From NCBI GenBank assembly GCA_947561715.1, contig OX387199.1, positions 17,427,001 to 17,491,000 on the forward strand: 64,000 nucleotides of DNA, given 5' to 3'. Below the pieces are notes generated by a model that worked only from the letters and a program-made list of their open reading frames with translations, did no database searches and was not told where the DNA came from. The stretch comes from Ascidia mentula (taxonomy: Eukaryota > Chordata > Ascidiacea > Phlebobranchia > Ascidiidae). The position numbers and the translations under genes were made by a program. Of the stretch, positions 57,401 through 64,000 are shown piece by piece (position 1 is the stretch's first letter; the number at the start of each line of letters is the position of its first letter).

Positions 57401-60400
57401 TCGCCTTCTGTTTTCATGTTTTCTAGTGTACGCAAGTTTTTGCCTTGCGCTTTCCTCTTTTTCATGCGTATGCTTATGTGTTATATTTTGTTTTAATATG
57501 TAAATACCTCCACCTTCTCCCGGCAGCTTCTCGATAACCGCCTACGGTTCAAAGCTGTTCGGTTCTCGTCAGTTCACTGCACATGTTTACAGCGCATTAC
57601 ACTGCTATCACGACAGAAAAAAATTAAACTATTATCATAAAAATTATTATTATTGAGCAAAAAAAGCCATAATATTGCAAAGCTAGCACAGTGCCACTCA
57701 ACAGCTGCACTGATGAGACCTTACAGGTCGAAACAGTGCGTGTACACACCCTGTCTGCAGCTTTGCAATATTATTATTGACATTCAATGATTTCATGAAA
57801 CTTTGTCGAAAACCTGTAAATCTCATTGACATAACTTATTAGTTGCAGCACGCAAGTATGTCACGTTCTTTTCATTAGTGCAGACAGCACCGCTTACGGC
57901 AAACATAACAATGGTGTTATAAAAAACGTTAAAGTCAACACTTCTTGTTTGCGCAAATCGTTAATTTTCAACTAGGCCTACTTCGTACAGAACTGATTCA
58001 GCACGTTTACTTTGATACAGTTGGTCTTCCACCATATGATTTCCAATATATTGAAACTCATATTGCTTTTCAGAACAGGCCTTAAATCGTATTACTGCCG
58101 ACAACATTCACATCGGTGACGTACACCATCATCACATTACCAATATACATGGCGCACATTGTAAGTATTACACTTATAGCTTGCGTCAATTTGTTTGGCT
58201 TCAGGAACACGGCGTTATAACTTTTGTTGCAAAAACATGAATATAAAGCTAAAGAAATGTTGCGGTTAAAGAAACTCGGCGTTTCAATGCTATGAGAAAA
58301 TCCAATACCATGTAGTATCAAATGCATTGAAATCGAAGTATCTTTGTGTCTTCGGCTCTCCTCAGATAATTAATTGTCTATCACCCGAATAATTACTGCA
58401 AAGTAAATTTACTTGGAATAATCAGCCAATGTTGCAGGTTCAGAACCAACTGCTCCCATTGCCAAATCTATTGACACAGTCGGCCGAGTTACACAAAACT
58501 TCGTTGAAAGTCAGGCCTACTTGCAAGCAAAGCATCAACTAGACGGGAAAACAGTTTCGGTTTTGCATCTCCACGGGATGCCCGGTTCGGGAAAGTCCGA
58601 AATAGTTCGCAAACTCGGGGCGGATTTTTCCGGTGGTCGAGAGGGGCCTTTTGTCAAATGGCATATTGAATGCAGTGATAACAACCATGACATTAAAGTT
58701 CAGTTAAAAAAGCTACTGGAGTCAATGGTGAAGAATAGTTTGATATTTGTCCAAGAAGGAGTGATGGAAACAGCTTTAGAGTCAATGAATAATAACAGAT
58801 GTCAGCAATATGTTGATATACTTGTGTCATGCCAATTCCCTATCCTTATTGTTGTCGAAGATCCTAAGGAAAAAGATCGTGAGTTTTTGAACAACTTCCT
58901 CGATTGCGTAACTTGCGTGACAGAACGCGAACTTATGTTGCATGTTTATGTCACTTCACAATCCAAAAGCATTTGCTCCCCTCTACAAAGTGTCCAATTT
59001 TTCACACAGGAAATCGGTGGACTACTGATAGAAGAGGGCCTTGCCTTTCTGCGCTTGCAAGATAGTAGCTCTGAGGTCGAAAAGGAAGCAGCAAGGCAAA
59101 TTATTCAGAGATTGAGTGGTTCCCCGTTGGGTTTGTTGGCGGTCAAAGCTGCACAACCAGATAGCTATCAGGAGTATTTACAAAATATTGAAAACGAATC
59201 GCTCGTACAGGCTGTCTTCCAAAACGAATCAGATCAAATTAAGGAATTAAACCGAATGCAACGTCATTTATACGAGGCCATCTTGTTTTTATTAAAACCA
59301 AATACCGACGACAGAAAAGCCTTGAGAAGATGGAAAGTTATTTGTTCACTTTCCATGTTTCACCATGGATACATACCACAGATATTGGTCAGAAGGGTGT
59401 TGTACTACTTGAGAGAGGAGGAAGAAGTTGATATTGACAAGTGCGCCTTCCTTAACAAGGAGGAAGCAAAAGATTTCATCAGATATTGCCTCAACTTCGG
59501 CATGTGCAAAGAGGATGATGAAGGAAACGTATGGTTTCACCAGGTTGTTTTCAGAGCTTTGAGAGTTGGACAAACCGCAGAATATGAACCATCTCTTTGT
59601 GTTGCTATTAAAGCTGTGGCAAGTATCGTCCATAAAGATGTCAGAAAATCGGAAGACTATCGATTAATGGTAGTTATGTTTCCCCATGTGGTTTCTGTTC
59701 TTAATCGCCAAACAGCGAGTGATAGTGATATTTTACTGCAGTTTTGTCGTGCACACTTGCATGAAGTGATTGGGATTATTCTCGGTTCGCATCAAGAATT
59801 TAATGAAGAAATTTCGGAAGCGGAACTTAACTTAATTGAGGCAATTACAATAATAATTAATGTGATCGTACAGTCAACGGAAAATTGTCTATTCACATTG
59901 GATACTATTATGAAACCAAATCCTGATGGAAGCGCACATGACAGAGCAAAATATATAGTCGAACAATCGTATAAAGCTGGAAAAAAATTTTTTACTGATG
60001 ACTTAGAAATTGAAGATTGTATTTCTGTTTTTCTGCATCCAAAACCGAATGAAATAGGATATTATAAAAAGTTTTCAAATGAGTATGTTGCCGCTTACCT
60101 GAAAAAGGCATCGGAGAAGCACATTCCATTACATCCACTAAAGCTATCGGAATTTCGTCATACGAAACTGTTTCTCGAAATAGAGAATCTTTCTTCAACA
60201 TATCTGGCAGAAAGAATAACATCAATTTTGCACACTTTGAGCCGTTTGATATTCTGGTACAAAGGCGAAATGAAACCCGAAGGGAGAAAACGCTTTCAAT
60301 GGTTTTCCACGTTGTGCTTGGCAATTTGTGATAAAATTTACCAAAGGTTCAGAATCGCTCCTATTTTTATGCGCATCAACGCAAGTGCATTTGTTCGCAT

Positions 60401-61004
60401 CAGGTTGGAAGGGCTGAAAGGTTTTGTTGAAAGTGAAAGACGCAAAATTCTGGTTGAAACGAAACGGTACGTCGAGGACAAGCTGCTCACAAGGAATGAG
60501 ATTGCTTTTTACGAGTATGGAATTTTAAAAGATGTTGGAGCGGAAGAACACGACGCCCTAACGCACAAGCTCTCGATTGTTCGCATCAATACAAAGCTAA
60601 TATTACTTGGATCTATTGATAATTGCAACATCAATGCAGCGGACGAAGTTTGTCATGATTTGCATGAGCGATCCATAGCTAACATGATGGAATGGAGACT
60701 GTCGTTTATGTGTATCGTTTTTTGCGGAAAGTACTGGGCCGCAAAAGGTGACTATACGAAAGCGTTGGAGCTCTTCGAAGAGTTTTTGGGAATTGATCCT
60801 GCAAATTCACCACAGTTTTTTGCACTTGTTTGCTACAACTACGCGAAAGCTGTGTTACGCGGTAAATTGTTACATTTTGTGGAGTATAGTAAAGCCAAAT
60901 GCCAAGAAGCCTTGGAACATCGGTCCAAAATAGGAACAGACCTTGTGGGAAAGATAGAAGAACGTATTAGATTGCTTGAACTGCTGTCAGTTCAAACAAC
61001 TTAA
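54450..61004 (+). CDS. STAND/NB-ARC-like NTPase with TPR-like C-terminus, gene 2
   Basis: Exons are 54450-54468 (MNEERK, 19 nt as in gene 1), 58074-58160 and 58438-61004, all phase 1; the product is 890 aa. The P-loop GMPGSGKS is at residues 82-89, Walker B is FPILIVVEDP, then VYVTSQS, GSPLGL and FHQVVFRAL in the MHD position; the TPR-like end matches gene 1. Exon 2 is longer than in gene 1 and encodes DNIHIGDVHHHHITNI, which resembles a RHIM amyloid motif (I-x-I-G core with His for Gln). Intron 1 is 3.6 kb because a broken LINE and a hammerhead element sit in it. Exons 1 and 2 are called on phase, splice sites and symmetry with gene 1, so they are less certain than exon 3. Confidence 0.83.
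54490..57650 (+). mobile_element. CR1/L2-type LINE, 5'-truncated and broken
   Basis: Encodes an AP endonuclease missing its first part (begins near VIAISETRLS; has YYILGDFNINI, LDHIYTNH and the catalytic SDHMPVF) and a reverse transcriptase ([87 protein letters not shown]) with the usual C-terminal RYC/VAVWNELH-type end. A stop at 55576 splits the two domains and a one-base shift near 56410-56415 splits the RT just before FADD, so it is dead. The 3' end is an A/T-rich stretch near 57620-57655. It lies in the sense orientation in intron 1 of STAND gene 2. Confidence 0.9.
57703..57762 (+). ncRNA. Hammerhead ribozyme, complete core (copy 1)
   Basis: Order read directly: stem I AGCTGCA, core CTGATGA (57710-57716), stem II GACC-TTACA-GGTC, core GAAA (57730-57733), stem III ACAG ... 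CTGT with a GTGTACAC self-pairing tip, cleavage site GTC, and the stem I partner TGCAGCT. All conserved hammerhead bases and the 10.1-11.1 and 15.1-16.1 pairs are present. Predicted cleavage is between C57755 and T57756. It lies between the LINE end and exon 2 of STAND gene 2, sense to that gene. The upstream GCTAGCACAGTGCCAC is shared with the copies near 63.7-63.97 kb. In animals such motifs belong to small non-autonomous retroelements (retrozyme or Penelope-related). Confidence 0.9.
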
Positions 61005-61930
61005 AAATATAACACGCCCGCTTGCACTACCGTCGATTCCCTGTTTGTTTAACTGTGCCCGTGTGTTGGGATAGGATATGTTGGTTTATAATACGGTGTG
61101 CTCGCTGTGCTCGCTATTCGGCTATATGTAGATAGTTTTTTTGCTTGTTTACTGTATCACGATGTAAATGTTCGTTTCGCAACCACTTCTTTCATTTGCT
61201 GTAACGTGTTTTTGCAATGTAGATTTGATTGAGATAATAATTTATGTTTGAAACTTATACCTGCTGTAGCATCAACTGTTTCACTACATTTTCTTTTATT
61301 CTTTATTTGACGTTTTTGGATTGTGTGGTCATTGGTCGTGTTGAAAAACGGATTTAACAGGATGCAGCGTTTGTGCTTCACCTGAGAGGCCTGTTAGGAT
61401 ATTAACAAAATGAAACACCAAACGTAAATCTTTATTTAAAATATGGTGCTGGGCACCATGATTTTATACTTCGTTATAATTTCGTATTTTGTGTGTGTTT
61501 AAATGTCATTGTTTCGTTAATTGTTGGAATCAGATATAGTGTAGAGTTAATTATGCAAAAAAATTATTTTGCTTTGTGTTATTATATTCTGATTACAAAT
61601 TTTATTGAGTATTTTCATTTGAAAGCACTTGAAAACATAAAACCAAAGAAAATATAGAGCAAATGTTTCATTACAACAATAAAATAATTTTGCTGGTCCC
61701 ACAAAAGACTAATGTTATCAGTTGAAAGTATGCTATTTTGGATTGGTTTTGTGTTGAGATTTATCAAGTACTGTTGTGACCATGAACAAGGCATTACAGG
61801 CAGTTAATGATGTACGACAAGCAAACGTATAAATTAAACGTTTTGAATTCTAGTTAAAATGCAACACATTCTACAACCATGATATTGTTTAACAATGTTA
61901 TGCATAAATTTCAGTTGCTGTTGGTAAACT
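61005..61930. other. 3' flank of STAND gene 2, no gene seen
   Basis: AT-rich sequence with several A/T runs and no supportable exon; a possible AATAAA on the plus strand lies near 61679. Confidence 0.35.
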
Positions 61931-62390
61931 ATTTTGGACAGACTGACTGTAAAAAAGCGCGAGCTTAATCTCGGTTCATCAGGTGCAGCAAACGGCGCTA
62001 AAGAAGAAAGAAAAGCACACGAAGAAGTGCTCACCGTTGGTCACATTGTGCCCATAGCGTCTTGGTGCGTATAATGGCTCATAAAGACTCAGTCTCTATT
62101 GAGAGCGTGGTTGACAGAGTCAAAACGTTCGATGCGGCGTTATTTTGGCGTGTCTCTTGGTGTTTGTCTGACTTGTCCAATGTTTACTGCAAGTGGAAAA
62201 CGCGCACAAGTTATGACGTACATCACATTGTTAGACCTGCAGAAAAATGTTCGCTTTGGGGTAAATGCTGCCCCTGCTTTGTTATGAGCTGATTAGCACT
62301 GTTTATCAGGTGGCAAAATGCGCATCTCGTGCCTCCACATGGGTATATCCCTGAGTTCGTTTTGATTGTGGCCTTTGGGAGGTTAATATG
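61930..62390 (-). mobile_element. Decayed Penelope-like 3' end
   Basis: Minus-strand sequence parallels the left arm of the element at 23407: a tail with GCTGCACCTGATGA and GAGATTAAGCTCGCG, then GCACGAAGA-like and CTCAATAGAGACTGAGTC-like stretches, and the Cys-linker region (TGGAGGCACGAGATGCGCA). Many stops and deletions. The tail keeps an ungapped CTGATGA, unlike the younger element, which has CTGAAGA. Confidence 0.75.
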
Positions 62391-62724
62391 GTTCTGAGGC
62401 GTATTGAGACTGACGCGACGTAAGGCAGAAATTTAATGTGTTGTATTTTTGTGTTTTCACTCGTTGGTTGCCGATATACAACAATATAGTTCCATAATAT
62501 AATGTGTACGTTGCAACGTAAAGCTTGTAACATAATTGCATTGTCCATGTTTGAAAATACGCTGTAATAAAAATACCTTTCATGCTTTGCCTTATAAGAA
62601 TACGGTTTCTGGTAATTGAAGCTCGGAAAAAAAGCAATAAAGAACATAGCGCAGACAAGCAAGAGTTATAAACCAGCTGTCTCAGTAAGATAAACTTAAG
62701 TTCACTCAAGCAATGGCAGTTTAA

Positions 62725-63140
62725 ATGACAACTAACGTCGGTATTAGAACGAAACACCTTTGTGACTTTGGCACAATTATGAAACCAAACACCGTTGGAA
62801 ACAAGGATGAAAGCGCAAAAAATATCTTGGCAAATTGTGTTCACATTATCTTGTATACTATAACCGCTCTTCTAACCAAAATCGATTTACATGCAAAAAT
62901 ATATCAGGTTTTCAACAAAGGATATTGACAATTAATTGGAAAATTCTTTGGCGAGGCTCGTTACATCCACAAAACATGATGCAAAAAATCACATAAAAAT
63001 TATTTTCTTTATGTTTGACGTTGAGTTCAAAATTATTAACAAGTTGGTTTAATTTGGAGATGATTCTCCCAATTTATTCCCTGGACTTGTTACAACCACG
63101 CGAGGGCGGCATTGAGCGGAAGTTTGTGCAAATATTTTAT
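62725..63140 (+). pseudogene. Decayed fragment of a third STAND gene
   Basis: 62760-62830 encodes TIMKPNTVGNKDESAKNI, matching TIMKPNPDGSAHDRAKYI of STAND gene 2 (about residue 480). About 63084-63130 matches the DNA of the C-terminal TPR-like region (GGACTTGTTACAACCACGCG against GGGTTTGTTACAATTACGCA in gene 1). The intervening part is deleted and no frame is kept. It shows that the tandem once had at least three members. Confidence 0.65.
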
Positions 63141-63419
63141 CATATCATGATGGTAGGCCAACATGTAAAAAATGTTTTAGTAAGCTCGATTTGGAGTGAT
63201 TGGTGTGAGATTAAGCAACTGTGTGGAGTTTATCCATTAATATTGTGTAATACGGCACAAAACCTACTGCTTGATGATGAATTAGCTTCAAACAAGGTAA
63301 GTTCTAAAACGTGAGCATTTAAGAAACGACGCGGATAGTACAACGTAAAGCCTACTGGTCATCAATTGAAGTAAATTCAATACATACATATTTGTATGAC
63401 ATAAAATTTTTGTGTATAA

Positions 63420-63476
63420 GCTACAGACAGATGGCCACTGTTTCGACCTAAAAGGTGTAATCAGTGCAGCTGGTGT
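63420..63476 (-). ncRNA. Hammerhead ribozyme relic with mutated core
   Basis: Minus strand: stem I GCTGCA, core CTGATTA where CTGATGA is expected, stem II ACC/GGT, GAAA, stem III ACAG/CTGT, GTC and TGTAGCT. The core G8-to-T change should abolish cleavage. Otherwise the layout matches the intact copies. Confidence 0.7.
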
Positions 63477-63584
63477 GACTATCAGACGACTTTGCTGACC
63501 AAACGGCCAGGCAAAGACTTCCACTTTGTAGTGACTATACAATCACCGTCATCCGTTGGGCACCAAACTAGGTAAAATTTTTGT

Positions 63585-63772
63585 ATGCGCAAAAGAGCCA
63601 TAATAATCAATGAGAGCTGCAGACAGGGTGTTTACACGCACTGTTTCGACCTGTAAGGTCTCATCAGTGCAGCTGTTGATGTGGCACTGTGCTAGCTGGT
63701 AGACTAGCAGGCACACAGATTGTATACACCCTGTCTGCAGCTCTCATTGATTATTATGGCTCTTTTGCGCAT
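63585..63772. mobile_element. Foldback element with 47-bp inverted ends around a hammerhead
   Basis: 63585-63631 and 63726-63772 are inverted copies (ATGCGCAAAAGAGCCATAAT ... and its complement). The outer part is shared with the flank of the 57.7 kb copy (GAGCAAAAAAAGCCATAAT). The inner part is GAGCTGCAGACAGGGTGT, that is, the 3' arm of the ribozyme including its cleavage triplet. The full ribozyme lies on the minus strand at 63615-63674, followed by a second, inverted 3' arm. This suggests an element made of one whole and one partial ribozyme head to head. Confidence 0.75.
63615..63674 (-). ncRNA. Hammerhead ribozyme, complete core (copy 2)
   Basis: Minus-strand order is identical to the 57.7 kb copy: AGCTGCA, CTGATGA, GACC-TTACA-GGTC, GAAA, ACAG ... 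CTGT with a GTGT-AA-ACAC tip, GTC, TGCAGCT. All core bases are intact. Cleavage is predicted between the bases opposite 63622 and 63621. It differs from copy 1 only within the stem III loop. Confidence 0.9.
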
Positions 63773-63971
63773 ATAATATGATTTGGGTGAAAGCCGAGCC
63801 GATAGCGCTATTGGATCCCAAACAGTTGTTTTGGCCATAGTGCGCTTCACGTTGTTCGTCTGTGTTGATACCTAGTTTGGTACCCAACATATCGACGATA
63901 GACCGAATGGTACCACAAAGTGAAAATATGTGTGCCTGCTAGTCTACCAGCTAGCACAGTGCCACATCAAC

Positions 63972-64000
63972 AGCTGCACTGATGAGACCTTACAGGTCGA
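63972..64000 (+). ncRNA. Hammerhead ribozyme, cut by window end (copy 3)
   Basis: AGCTGCA, CTGATGA, GACC-TTACA-GGTC and GA of the GAAA box are present when the window ends. Upstream 63931-63971 matches the sequence upstream of copy 2 (TGTGTGCCTGCTAGTCTACC, GCTAGCACAGTGCCACATC). Completion beyond the window is expected but unseen. Confidence 0.75.

Noticed and set aside
62306-62844. Minus-strand frames of 118 and 153 codons as genes
   Set aside because: They overlap the decayed Penelope tail and the STAND gene remnant, and have no family features.

Overview
The window is eukaryotic and metazoan. Genes are split by short GT-AG introns, the DNA is AT-rich, and it is full of Penelope-like elements, a CR1/L2-type LINE, hAT-like DNA transposons and a BEL/Pao relic. 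It contains an almost collinear KLHL20 gene packed into about 5 kb, a C-type lectin receptor and STAND NTPases. A compact invertebrate deuterostome genome, most likely a tunicate/ascidian, fits best. Species is inference, not proof. All exon structures were read by eye from splice sites, reading phase and comparison between paralogues.

Layout. 0-6 kb: a degraded repeat, a Penelope-like fragment, then an intact six-exon C-type lectin receptor gene (3131-5172, +) whose tail ends in an acidic YxxL motif like a hemITAM. 6-47.7 kb: a segmental-duplication array. Its unit is a tail block, a two-exon gene of an unrecognised family (about 292-297 aa, called family F here), a shared upstream block, and in three places a KLHL20 copy. 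Family F has six copies (F1-F6): four intact on the minus strand, one divergent on the plus strand, and one pseudogene. KLHL20 has three copies on the minus strand. Only the last (43046-47677, nine exons, 593 aa) is intact. The first two are pseudogenes whose first exon is replaced by a BEL/Pao integrase fragment. Comparing array copies exposes clean transposon insertions with empty sites: a 434-bp hAT-like element, a 662-bp hAT derivative, a 2.7-kb composite bounded by two 827-bp TIR units, and a 482-bp insertion with a tRNA-like gene inside inverted repeats. A rearranged Penelope-like element (23.4-25.5 kb) and a large inverted repeat (28.6-29.3 kb) also sit in the array.

49.5-61 kb: two tandem plus-strand STAND/NB-ARC-like genes (887 and 890 aa) with P-loop, Walker B, GxPL-like, MHD-like and C-terminal TPR-like regions. 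Each has a 19-nt first exon. The second carries a broken LINE in intron 1 and a short exon with a divergent RHIM-like motif. 61-64 kb holds relics: a Penelope tail, a decayed fragment of a third STAND gene, and a cluster of small inverted-repeat elements.

The most striking RNA signal is a set of complete hammerhead ribozymes (57703-57762 +, 63615-63674 -, and one cut by the window end at 63972-64000) with all conserved core bases and three stems. Decayed relatives lie at about 2.43, 52.8 and 63.43 kb. Penelope-tail repeats with imperfect hammerhead-like cores lie in the sense orientation inside KLHL20 introns. Together the lectin receptor, the STAND pair and the fast-duplicating family F suggest an innate-immunity-like, rapidly evolving locus; that reading is inference.
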